Source: Chitinophaga sp. YR573
GTDB lineage: Bacteria; Bacteroidota; Bacteroidia; Chitinophagales; Chitinophagaceae
Direction: 5' to 3'
Assembly (NCBI RefSeq): GCF_900110995.1
Contig: NZ_FOJF01000001.1
Span: 2,869,199 to 2,933,198, forward strand
DNA length: 64,000 bases
Shown: positions 18,044-25,448 of the stretch, piece by piece
Layout of the letters: the number at the start of each line of letters is the position of its first letter
How positions within the stretch are numbered: the stretch's first letter is position 1
Made by a program: the position numbers and the translations under genes
The notes under the pieces: generated by a model
What the model saw: only the letters and a program-made list of their open reading frames with translations
The model's database searches: none
What the model was told of the DNA's origin: nothing

Positions 18044-19828
18044 TTAGTTCTGTTCTGGCGATTGGAAGGCACCGGCCATTTTTTTGTTTAATCTTGCCTT
18101 GGCTTGTCTTACACTGGCGGGCGCAATATTCAGCAGTGCGGCAATTTCTTTGGTGGATAAATGAATATGAAAATAGGCGTAGAGTCTTAATTCGTTTTGG
18201 GTAAGAGAAGGATGTTTGGAGCGAAGTGTTTTGAAAAAGTCTGGGTGTACCTGCTCAAAATGCAATTTGAATTTATCCCATTCAAGGTCCAGGTACTGAC
18301 TATCTTTCAGGGAAGACTTGATGCTTTTTAAGCCGGGGTGTTTGACATGTGGATAAAGGTTATCTATATCCTGTATCTGGTCTTTCAGGTCAGCCAGTAA
18401 TTTGTTTTTCTGATGAATATAAAGACTGTTACCAACCAGTTCACGCTGATTGATTTCCAGTTTTTGCTGTAATAGTTCGTTTTTGTCTTTCTCCTGCTGG
18501 ATGGCTGAAATGATGAACTCATTTTCCTTTTCAATCAGTGTATGTTTATACTCTGTGAGGGCTATATCTGCTGCTAATTTCCCGACTTCCAGTTCTTTCG
18601 CTTTCAGTTCTTCGTTCACTATTCTTATACGGGCAACCAATGCTACTGCAAAGGTGAATATCTGGGAAATGATAGCGATTTCAGGTAGAAAGGACCCGTT
18701 ATTAGTATAAGTGGGAGCTGAATTAATAATAAAAAATACAGCGGTAAAGGTGCCAAAAATTAAAGGGAGTGTATTTGCCAGCAGAAAATATTTTGCTGCC
18801 CTTATATGTCGTTTGTACGCGACTATACAGGTGAAAAAGATTAGTAAGGAAATAATCAGAATGGCAATATTATCATAAATCAGTGTATAGCTGTCTAAAT
18901 AATAGATGCCTGCGATAGTTATGATAGCTGGTGGCAGTTCGATTCCTGCATAAGTATAAAGTGCATATTTAAGCAGGTTGTCGTAGGCCGGCAACAATTC
19001 TTTGGTGCGTAAATATGATCTTGTGAGCTGGATGGTACCGGAGAATATAATTATACAACCTATATGCAAAAGGAAAGAATTCAGGTCGTAATTATAAGTA
19101 GAGCCATCCGCATTCAATCTTATATTATAAAACCCGAATGGCAAAAGCAGGTTGAAAAAATGCTTGAAGGAAGTGATGAAAACAATAGCCCCCAACTGAA
19201 CTACCAGATAACAGAGATATACCTCATCCTTTAACTGAAAATAGACAAACAGGTTGTAACAGGCGAAACTTATCAATACGGCAATACAGAGCAGCCAGGA
19301 GATCCATAAAACATCTTTACGGCTATTAAATGAAATTTCTTTTTCCATTATAATGGCTGGTTTTATGGCATAACCATAAGATTGAATATCGCGGACATCT
19401 ATTTTTAAATAAAGGATATTCCTTGTTCTTCCCTGTAAGGTACAAGATACTGTCCCTTTATTTGATTCTCCCAGACCAGCGTTATAGCTGATCCATTTTT
19501 GGGTACTGTTATCGAAAAAGTAGAGGATATAATTCAGTTTGAGAGATAGTGAGATCCGGTAATTTTCATTATTGGGATATGGGTTTTCAACAATCATTTT
19601 TATCCAGTAGTAGTCAGCCGCTGATGTATTGAGTGAATCATTTTGTGCAAACCGGAGTGTTGTACTGGAACGGATCTGATCGAAACTATAATGTTTGTCG
19701 GGTAATACCTCATAGGTATTAATCTGTAAGGAAGTATTGTTTGTTAAGCAGTGTACTGTTTGTGCTTTTAATGAAATAGAAACACAAAAGAGTATAGAGA
19801 GTAAGTATTTTATCTTTAGTGGCGGCAT
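18044..19828 (-). CDS. 7TMR-DISM sensor with C-terminal LuxR-like HTH
   Basis: 594-residue inner-membrane protein. A signal peptide (1-22) is followed by a periplasmic 7TMR-DISMED2-type beta domain (about 25-155, with YYWIKMIVENPYP), seven membrane helices (about 175-395) and a long coiled coil (about 400-500). A cytoplasmic helix-turn-helix ends the protein (about 530-590, LTQNELRLYAYFHIHLSTKEIAALLNIAP). It thus links an extracellular sensor directly to a DNA-binding domain without a kinase. Ligand and target genes are unknown. Members of this Bacteroidota group are usually orphan membrane-bound regulators, as here. Confidence 0.85.
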   Translation of the reverse strand: MPPLKIKYLLSILFCVSISLKAQTVHCLTNNTSLQINTYEVLPDKHYSFDQIRSSTTLRFAQNDSLNTSAADYYWIKMIVENPYPNNENYRISLSLKLNYILYFFDNSTQKWISYNAGLGESNKGTVSCTLQGRTRNILYLKIDVRDIQSYGYAIKPAIIMEKEISFNSRKDVLWISWLLCIAVLISFACYNLFVYFQLKDEVYLCYLVVQLGAIVFITSFKHFFNLLLPFGFYNIRLNADGSTYNYDLNSFLLHIGCIIIFSGTIQLTRSYLRTKELLPAYDNLLKYALYTYAGIELPPAIITIAGIYYLDSYTLIYDNIAILIISLLIFFTCIVAYKRHIRAAKYFLLANTLPLIFGTFTAVFFIINSAPTYTNNGSFLPEIAIISQIFTFAVALVARIRIVNEELKAKELEVGKLAADIALTEYKHTLIEKENEFIISAIQQEKDKNELLQQKLEINQRELVGNSLYIHQKNKLLADLKDQIQDIDNLYPHVKHPGLKSIKSSLKDSQYLDLEWDKFKLHFEQVHPDFFKTLRSKHPSLTQNELRLYAYFHIHLSTKEIAALLNIAPASVRQAKARLNKKMAGAFQSPEQN

Positions 19829-19919
19829 TAATATTTAATGGTAAGAGTTCAGTAAAGTTAGGCGTTTAACTTATTATTTTTTGAAGAAAATAAATCAAAT
19901 GAGGACGCCTGTAAAAACA

Positions 19920-19943
19920 AAAGCCAGCAATATTGCTGGCTTT
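19920..19943 (-). terminator. Perfect 24-bp palindromic terminator
   Basis: The 12-nt arms meet without a spacer (centre AATATT), and on the minus strand a T-rich run follows. It lies 23 bases after the stop of the 97-residue gene. Confidence 0.7.
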
Positions 19944-19966
19944 ATAGACCTTTTTTCTTATCTGTG

Positions 19967-20260
19967 TTACCAAACCTGGTAAATTTCCCGTGATCCGGTG
20001 AGGTACATATCATGATATCCGGCCATAGCCTCCTTCATTTTCTTCATTTCTTCAGAGTCTTCTTTGTATTTCTCCCAGCTTTGTTCATATGCGCTAAGGC
20101 TTTCATATTGGCTTACCATAACTACTTTGTTATATTGGCCGGCCATATCGGTCATGATGTTGACCAGTTCACTGTTACCGGTCATTACCTCTTTGAATAT
20201 TTTAGCCAGTTTAGAAGCGTTACCAGGTTTACAAATAAAAATATCATGAACAATGATCAT
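19967..20260 (-). CDS. Small NIPSNAP/ABM-like dimeric alpha-beta barrel protein
   Basis: 97 residues, soluble. The pattern MIIVHDIFICKPGNASKLAKI, then VVMVSQYESLSAYEQSWEKY and a final strand REIYQVW is that of the ferredoxin-like dimeric alpha/beta barrel (NIPSNAP or antibiotic-biosynthesis-monooxygenase-like). Such proteins bind small molecules or act as monooxygenases, but no catalytic residue can be assigned here. It follows the OmpA-like gene by 41 bases in the same direction and may share its transcript. Confidence 0.7.
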   Translation of the reverse strand: MIIVHDIFICKPGNASKLAKIFKEVMTGNSELVNIMTDMAGQYNKVVMVSQYESLSAYEQSWEKYKEDSEEMKKMKEAMAGYHDMYLTGSREIYQVW

Positions 20261-20301
20261 AGCTACTTTTTTACTGATGAGGAAATAGGTTTAATGACAT
20301 G

Positions 20302-21129
20302 TTATAATTTCACGATCTCTACCCTGCGGTTTTTGGCTTTACCTTCTTCTGTATTGTTATCTGAGAGAGGCTTTGTCTGTCCCCATCCTTTGGAGGAGAG
20401 CCGTGTTTTATCAATACCTTCTGTGATAAGAGCATTCATCACTGATTTAGCCCTGTTTTCTGAAAGTGTTTTGTTTGCAGCAGGAGTTCCTGCATTATCA
20501 GTATGACCTTCAACGCTTATTTTCATGGATGGGTCTGATTTAAGCATTTCCGCAACCTGACCAATTATTTTTTGAGATTCGGGCTTAATATCCGATTTGC
20601 CAGTTTCAAAGTTGATGTAAAGAGCAATGGAGCCATTTTTATTTATTGCATCCAAGAGGTCACTTGCATTTATATCCTGTTGCATACCTTCAATCTCGAG
20701 TATATTAAGCTCGAAATTGCCAAGATTCTGTCCGGCCATATCCTGAAGCACAACCCAGACGTCTTTGCCGGATGATTTTGTAAAAAATGTTGCTATACCG
20801 GCATCTTTATTATAATACACTTTCTTCCCTCCCGTCTTTAGTATCGCATTCTCGAAGTTTTTTACTATCTGAAAAAAGGACGGGGCGGGTACTCCGCTTT
20901 CATTGTTGTAGGCATATTGAATAAATGTTTTTGTGCCCTCTTTCGTTTCTGATTTATCCTGGGCTGTTGGTATAGCGAATTCATCATAATTCTTTGAACA
21001 TACCGCGATAAGTGTATTGGGCATCCTGTTAAACATAGGGCTGTCCTTGCAGCCCGGAACATCTTCTTGCGCAAATACCGGAATTGAAATGACAATTGCC
21101 AGTATGAAGGCGAATATCACTTTTTTCAT
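20302..21129 (-). CDS. OmpA-family exported protein
   Basis: 275 residues. A signal peptide ends PVFA near residue 20, and an N-terminal domain of unknown type (about 21-165) follows. The C-terminal OmpA peptidoglycan-binding domain (about 170-275) has INFETGKSDIKPES, VEGHTDNAGTPAANKTLSE and KAKNRRVEI. The Asp in GHTDN and the Arg pair near the end are the usual residues that grip diaminopimelate. It is periplasmic or outer-membrane-linked rather than a barrel, since the N-terminal part is too short and polar for an 8-strand barrel. Confidence 0.88.
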   Translation of the reverse strand: MKKVIFAFILAIVISIPVFAQEDVPGCKDSPMFNRMPNTLIAVCSKNYDEFAIPTAQDKSETKEGTKTFIQYAYNNESGVPAPSFFQIVKNFENAILKTGGKKVYYNKDAGIATFFTKSSGKDVWVVLQDMAGQNLGNFELNILEIEGMQQDINASDLLDAINKNGSIALYINFETGKSDIKPESQKIIGQVAEMLKSDPSMKISVEGHTDNAGTPAANKTLSENRAKSVMNALITEGIDKTRLSSKGWGQTKPLSDNNTEEGKAKNRRVEIVKL

Positions 21130-21286
21130 TTGTGGTGTTTAATTGAGGTGATTAAATGTTCGAGGTGAAGGTTGAGAGTAAAAGAGGCATTCGGGAACCC
21201 CATTCCATTGTTCGGATAAGATTAAGATAAGGTAGCATAGTATATAACAGAGAGGGATAGTTTTTGTTCGGTCAGAGATGACTATA

Positions 21287-21332
21287 AAATCAAAAAGGGT
21301 TTAAGTTCTGTAACTTAAACCCTTTTTGATTT
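21287..21332. terminator. Terminator after tRNA-Arg(CCG)
   Basis: Perfect 21-bp arms (21287-21307, 21312-21332) around a 4-base loop, with T runs in both directions. The stem touches the last base of the tRNA's encoded CCA on the minus strand, so processing and termination are immediately adjacent. Confidence 0.85.
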
Positions 21333-21406
21333 GGTAGCCTCGACAAGAATCGAACTTGTATCAGGAGCTTCGGAAACTCTTATACTATCCATTGTACTAC
21401 GAGGCC
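21332..21406 (-). tRNA. tRNA-Arg (anticodon CCG)
   Basis: The minus strand folds as a tRNA. The acceptor is GGCCTCG/CGAGGCT (first pair G-U), with a D-loop containing GGATAG. The anticodon loop is TTCCGAA with anticodon CCG (plus-strand CGG at 21371-21373), and the T arm is ACAAG-TTCGATT-CTTGT. A discriminator A and an encoded CCA follow (TGG at 21332-21334 on the plus strand). It decodes CGG. The anticodon stem has one mismatch at its outer pair, which lowers certainty slightly. Confidence 0.88.
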
Positions 21407-21437
21407 ATCTTTACCGGTTTAACCCGGTGGAGGAAGG

Positions 21438-21469
21438 CAAAACTAACGTTTTTACAGATTAATAGCAAA
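21438..21469 (-). promoter_or_regulatory. Promoter of tRNA-Arg(CCG)
   Basis: On the minus strand TTTG (21466-21469), a 20-base spacer and TAGTTTTG (21438-21445) match the Bacteroidota consensus exactly. Transcription would begin about 25 bases before the tRNA 5' end at 21406. Confidence 0.7.
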
Positions 21470-21475
21470 AGCGCG

Positions 21476-22042
21476 TTATAAGTTGACATTACTCTTAAAT
21501 ATCTTCACTGCAATAGCCAGCAGGATCACTCCAAAGAACTTACGTACCACCATCAGTCCGGCTTTACCCAGGATACGTTCTATCCAGCTCAGGGAGCGTA
21601 ATACCACATAAATGATGACCAGGTTAATGAGGATACCCGCGAATATATTGGTAGCGTTGAAGTTGGCTTTAAGTGACATGATGGTGGTGAGAGTACCCGA
21701 GCCTGCAATCAGCGGGAAGGCAATCGGGATAAGACTTCCCGTTTTCGAGTCCTTTTCGCTTTTGAAAAACTCCACACCTAAGATCATTTCCAGCCCTATC
21801 ACAAATATTACGATAGAACCGGCTACTGCAAAGGAATGTACATCTACGCTCAATAGTTTCAGGAAAGGTTCACCTACCAGCAGGAACAGTACCATCAGGA
21901 ATCCGGAAGCTATTGTAGCCTTACCGGAATCAATATGTCCCAGTTTCTCTTTCAGGGATATCAGTACAGGTATTGAGCCTACAACATCTATCACAGCAAA
22001 GAGTGTAAAGGTAACTGCCAGTATCTCGTTGAAGTTAAACAT
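21476..22042 (-). CDS. MarC-family integral membrane protein
   Basis: 188 residues with about six membrane helices and the MarC/UPF0056 landmarks: FTLFAVIDVVGSIPVLISL near the start, VIFVIGLEMILG, PIAFPLIAGSGTLTTIMSL and FFGVILLAIAVKI at the end. The family was once linked to multiple antibiotic resistance, but that link was withdrawn; its transport role is unknown. It is transcribed from about 22050 towards the tRNA. Its 3' end lies just upstream of the tRNA promoter. Confidence 0.9.
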   Translation of the reverse strand: MFNFNEILAVTFTLFAVIDVVGSIPVLISLKEKLGHIDSGKATIASGFLMVLFLLVGEPFLKLLSVDVHSFAVAGSIVIFVIGLEMILGVEFFKSEKDSKTGSLIPIAFPLIAGSGTLTTIMSLKANFNATNIFAGILINLVIIYVVLRSLSWIERILGKAGLMVVRKFFGVILLAIAVKIFKSNVNL

Positions 22043-22113
22043 GGGCGTGATGCATTTTTACAAAAATAAAGGTTAATTATTTATTATACATCACTTCCTT
22101 GTCCACAACATCA

Positions 22114-22764
22114 TCAGCCAGGCATTCTGGAGATGTATTTATCCATTTCTTTGATCTGACTTACTATCTGGGCAGTAGTAGGTTTTTGTGCTTTTGCTCT
22201 GCGGAAGTAGTCTTTGGCGGTTTTGAAATCCCGGCGGCTCATAGCAATAGAAGCCAGGGTTAGTAAAGCAGCCGCAGTGTTTTCCTTATCAGGAAGTCCC
22301 ATCTTTAATGCTTTCCTCAGGTTCTGATCAGCAGTTTTGAGGTCGTTCTTCTGGTAAGAGATAGTTCCCAGCTGGAAGTACTGCATACCTTCATATTCTT
22401 TCATCGGACTGCCGGAAGCAATACTCTGGCGGATGGTAGCTTCTGCCTTATCCAGGTCTTTATTATACATGGCCAGGTTACTCTGCATAAAATAGTATAC
22501 AGAACGGATTGGCTTATACAGCAATTTAGGGAAAGCAACTTTGTTCATTAAGCCCATCGCCACATCGATATTTCCAGCCTCAACAGCTTCCTGTACCAGA
22601 CGCATAGGTCCAAACATGAAATGTGTAACCAGGCAAACTACGGCCAGAAACAGGGGAATAGTAGCTTCCCACCAGCCAACAGTAAAACCCAGTGCAACAC
22701 CGCCCAATAACAAAACAATACCAAGTGGTAAGCGATATAGAATAAATAAATTAAATGCTTTCAT
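22114..22764 (-). CDS. Membrane-anchored tetratricopeptide-repeat protein
   Basis: About 216 residues. The frame stays open to 22845, but ATG 22764 is preferred: MKAFNLFILYRLPLGIVLLL is a natural membrane-helix start and lies 24 bases after a minus-strand TATCTTTG box (22788-22795). Two N-terminal membrane helices are followed by TPR-like helical repeats (about 95-200, YEGMQYFQLGTISYQKNDLK, NTAAALLTLASIAMSRRDFK). TPR proteins act as scaffolds; no partner can be named. The gene is divergent from the GntR regulator. Confidence 0.82.
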   Translation of the reverse strand: MKAFNLFILYRLPLGIVLLLGGVALGFTVGWWEATIPLFLAVVCLVTHFMFGPMRLVQEAVEAGNIDVAMGLMNKVAFPKLLYKPIRSVYYFMQSNLAMYNKDLDKAEATIRQSIASGSPMKEYEGMQYFQLGTISYQKNDLKTADQNLRKALKMGLPDKENTAAALLTLASIAMSRRDFKTAKDYFRRAKAQKPTTAQIVSQIKEMDKYISRMPG

Positions 22765-22787
22765 CTGTATGATATATATAAGAGGCG

Positions 22788-22853
22788 CAAAGATAAATAA
22801 AAAAAGGTGTGAGGATGTGGATTGATTAATTACCTTTGTAATCATCTGATGAT
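22788..22853. promoter_or_regulatory. Divergent promoters and candidate GntR operator
   Basis: Minus strand TATCTTTG at 22788-22795 serves the TPR gene. Plus strand TGTG (22808-22811), 19 bases, TACCTTTG (22831-22838) serves the GntR gene. A perfect 13-base palindrome ATCATCTGATGAT (22841-22853) lies directly before the GntR start codon and just after the -7 box, a suitable place for autorepression. Confidence 0.5.
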
Positions 22854-23534
22854 ATGATGAATATGCAAATTAAAAGAAACAGCCTGGCAGACGAGGTAGC
22901 ACAACGTCTGCAGGAGCAAATATCACGCGGCACCTACAAACCAGCCGAAAAGTTACCTACCGAACCTGCCCTGATGCAGGAGTTTGGGGTTGGTCGTTCT
23001 ACCATCCGGGAAGCTGTTCGCATCCTGGCAAACGGGGGAGTGGTCCGTGTACAGCAGGGGCTGGGGACGTTCGTGGAAGAAGGCGGAAGTATAGAAGAGC
23101 CGTTACCTCAGCGCCTCAAAAGAGCACAGTTCGTAGATCTGGACGAAGTGCGGCAGCTGCTGGAAATGAAGATTGCCCAGAAAGCAGCCCTGAACCGCAG
23201 CGATGCGGACATTGAAAAGATGGAACTACACCTGAAAAAACGGAAAGAGGGCATCAGTGCAGAGCTGGTAGCAGACTGTATACAGGCCGATATCGACTTT
23301 CACGTGAGTATTGCAGAGGCTTCCGGAAACAGTATTTTATCAGACCTGTATAAAACAGTAGCCAGCCATCTTAAAAAGCATTTTATAGAGATATTCAATT
23401 CAGTAGAGTCATTCAGATCTACCCAGCAATTACACAAAAACCTGCTGAACAGCATCATCGCCCAGGATGGGCAAAAAGCCTGGCAGTGGGCACAACGTAT
23501 TACACAACATAGCCACGAAGAGTACAAAAAGTAA
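22854..23534 (+). CDS. GntR-family (FadR/FCD subgroup) transcriptional regulator
   Basis: 226 residues. The winged helix lies at about 10-75 (VAQRLQEQISRGTYKPAEKL, FGVGRSTIREAVRILANGGV, VQQGLGTF), the GntR signature. The C-terminal all-helical FCD ligand domain (about 95-220) has DLDEVRQLLEMKIAQKAA and ADIDFHVSIAEASGN, where Asp and His normally bind a metal and an organic acid. It is followed after five bases by a MFS pump gene, which it probably regulates. Three Met codons (22854, 22857, 22863) are possible starts. Confidence 0.9.
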   Translation: MMNMQIKRNSLADEVAQRLQEQISRGTYKPAEKLPTEPALMQEFGVGRSTIREAVRILANGGVVRVQQGLGTFVEEGGSIEEPLPQRLKRAQFVDLDEVRQLLEMKIAQKAALNRSDADIEKMELHLKKRKEGISAELVADCIQADIDFHVSIAEASGNSILSDLYKTVASHLKKHFIEIFNSVESFRSTQQLHKNLLNSIIAQDGQKAWQWAQRITQHSHEEYKK

Positions 23535-23539
23535 TAATT

Positions 23540-24763
23540 ATGGAAAAGATGATCCTGAACGAAACCCAGAAAAGCGAGGCACAGAAAGTAGCTGAGAAAA
23601 CGGTATTCTCCGTTTTGCTGGCCCTTAGCTTTTCCCACCTTATCAACGATACTATTCAGTCCCTGATACCAGCTATTTATCCCCTGGTGAAAGATTCGTT
23701 ACACCTTACATTCACCCAGGTAGGACTGATCACATTAACTTACCAACTCACTGCTTCGTTATTACAACCACTGGTTGGTTTATATACAGATAAAAACCCT
23801 AAGCCATATTCCCTGGCCATCGGCATGGGCTTTACATTAGCAGGACTGATAAGCCTGTCGCAGGCGCATCATTTCTACCTTGTACTGTTTTCGGTTGCGC
23901 TGGTAGGAGTAGGGTCTTCGGTATTTCATCCGGAAGCATCCCGGCTGGCTTATATGGCTTCCGGTGGTAAACATGGTATGGCACAGTCGCTTTTTCAGCT
24001 GGGTGGTAATGCGGGCAGCTCCCTGGGGCCTTTATTTGCGGCGATGATTATTGTTCCCAAGGGACAATCCAGCATCAGCTGGTTTTCACTGGCAGCTATA
24101 CTGGCGATTGTAGTGATGCTGAATATTGGTGGATGGTATAAAAAGAATACGCACCGTATCAGAAGTAAATCAAAAGAAGTGGTAGCACATGCACAGCTGC
24201 CCAAAAGTAAAGTCGTTTTTGCGTTGGGTATCCTGCTGATACTGGTATTCTCCAAGTACTTCTACATGGCCAGTATGACCAGCTACTACACATTTTATCT
24301 CATCTCTAAATTCCATGTTCCCGTACAAAGCGCCCAGATATACCTGTTCATATTCATGTTTGCCATTGCTGCGGGAACTTTTATAGGCGGCCCTGTAGGC
24401 GATCGTATCGGTCGTAAATATGTGATCTGGATTTCTATTCTTGGAGTAGCTCCATTCTCATTATTGTTGCCACATGCGAACCTTTTATGGACATCTGTAT
24501 TAAGTGTTTTTATCGGTGTAATCCTGTCTTCCGCCTTTTCTGCTATCCTGGTGTATGCACAGGAACTGGTGCCTGGCAAAGTGGGTATGATTGCCGGATT
24601 ATTTTTCGGGCTGGCCTTTGGTATGGGGGGTATTGGGTCTGCAGTGCTGGGTAAGCTGGCAGATAAAACAAGTATAGAGTATGTATTCCAGGTATGTGCT
24701 TACCTGCCTTTAATAGGCCTGTTGACAGGGCTATTACCTGATCTCGAGAGATCAAAAAAATAA
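23540..24763 (+). CDS. MFS transporter, fosmidomycin-resistance (Fsr) type
   Basis: 407-residue inner-membrane protein with about twelve membrane helices. Family features are LSFSHLINDTIQSLIPAIYP near the start, the A-motif-like GLYTDKNPKPYSLAIGM and the conserved GVGSSVFHPEASRLAYMASG with QSLFQLGGNAGSSLGPL. These are typical of the Fsr subgroup that exports fosmidomycin and unrelated compounds. It is co-transcribed with the GntR regulator five bases upstream, so the true substrate is probably the regulator's ligand. Drug export is family knowledge, not shown here. Confidence 0.88.
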   Translation: MEKMILNETQKSEAQKVAEKTVFSVLLALSFSHLINDTIQSLIPAIYPLVKDSLHLTFTQVGLITLTYQLTASLLQPLVGLYTDKNPKPYSLAIGMGFTLAGLISLSQAHHFYLVLFSVALVGVGSSVFHPEASRLAYMASGGKHGMAQSLFQLGGNAGSSLGPLFAAMIIVPKGQSSISWFSLAAILAIVVMLNIGGWYKKNTHRIRSKSKEVVAHAQLPKSKVVFALGILLILVFSKYFYMASMTSYYTFYLISKFHVPVQSAQIYLFIFMFAIAAGTFIGGPVGDRIGRKYVIWISILGVAPFSLLLPHANLLWTSVLSVFIGVILSSAFSAILVYAQELVPGKVGMIAGLFFGLAFGMGGIGSAVLGKLADKTSIEYVFQVCAYLPLIGLLTGLLPDLERSKK

Positions 24764-25128
24764 AAGAACCAGCTCACCAGTCCCTGCTGATAAAAAATGT
24801 ATTATCACCAGGGACAGGTGAGTGCATTATTAAATAAAACGCCCTGGGTTTCATCAATTAAATAACCATTAAGACACAATCTTTAGCACAATCTGTGTGC
24901 TGTTAATATCTTTCTCAATAAGTTTGCAGTGTAATTCGTGGAATGCCTGGAATGCCGTGTTTCGTATTATGCTATTGTCTGTTCGGGTCTGATTCAAAAT
25001 TAGCTGGTTTTGCTGAAATGGCGCAGCAGTTGCAGATCTGTACGCAATTATCTCCGTTCAAACATGAAGCTCTTATATTCAGGAAAAAATCTCTATATTT
25101 AGTTATATCTACGTAAAAACTGACGCAT
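24764..25128. other. Intergenic region with terminator hairpin; otherwise nothing seen
   Basis: 365 bp. A two-part hairpin at 24773-24822 (14-nt arms with one mismatch, plus an inner 6-bp TGATAA/TTATCA stem) follows the MFS gene. A 6-bp inverted repeat AGCACA/TGTGCT follows further on. Near the right end TATATTTA (about 33 bases before the 2TM gene) could be a weak -7 box. No gene was found. Confidence 0.5.
24773..24822. terminator. Hairpin downstream of the MFS gene
   Basis: Arms 24773-24786 and 24809-24822 match with a single mismatch. A nested 6-bp stem closes an AT loop. There is no strong T tract, so it may act as a transcript-end stabiliser as much as a terminator. Confidence 0.55.
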
Positions 25129-25419
25129 ATGGAAACAACCTCTCAACGTGATGACCGTCTCTGGCATATAGCTAAGTCCAGGTCCAGGTTTAAATCTCAT
25201 TTGATGATATACCTTGTCATAAATGCGTTTCTCTGGGCCATCTGGCTGCTTACATCCCACAATTTCTCAGGTGGAACGCCGTGGCCTGTATGGGCAGGAT
25301 TGGGCTGGGGACTTATCCTTGCTTTCCAGTATTTTTATGCCTGGCATCGCGATCCTTTTGGCGATACACTGAAGGAGTATGACAAATTACAGGAAGAAAA
25401 ATACCGGAGGGGGATCTAA
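25129..25419 (+). CDS. 2TM-domain protein
   Basis: 96-residue membrane protein: polar N-terminus with RDDRLWHIAKSRSRFKSHL, two helices (MIYLVINAFLWAIWLLTS; WAGLGWGLILAFQYFYAW) and a conserved charged tail (KEYDKLQEEKYRRGI). This is the small '2TM domain' family, sometimes fused to histidine kinases in Bacteroidota; here it stands alone. Function unknown. It precedes the acyl-CoA ligase gene by 29 bases in the same direction and may share a transcript. Confidence 0.82.
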   Translation: METTSQRDDRLWHIAKSRSRFKSHLMIYLVINAFLWAIWLLTSHNFSGGTPWPVWAGLGWGLILAFQYFYAWHRDPFGDTLKEYDKLQEEKYRRGI

Positions 25420-25448
25420 ACCCGGCATTACTTTATTAAAGAGCAATC

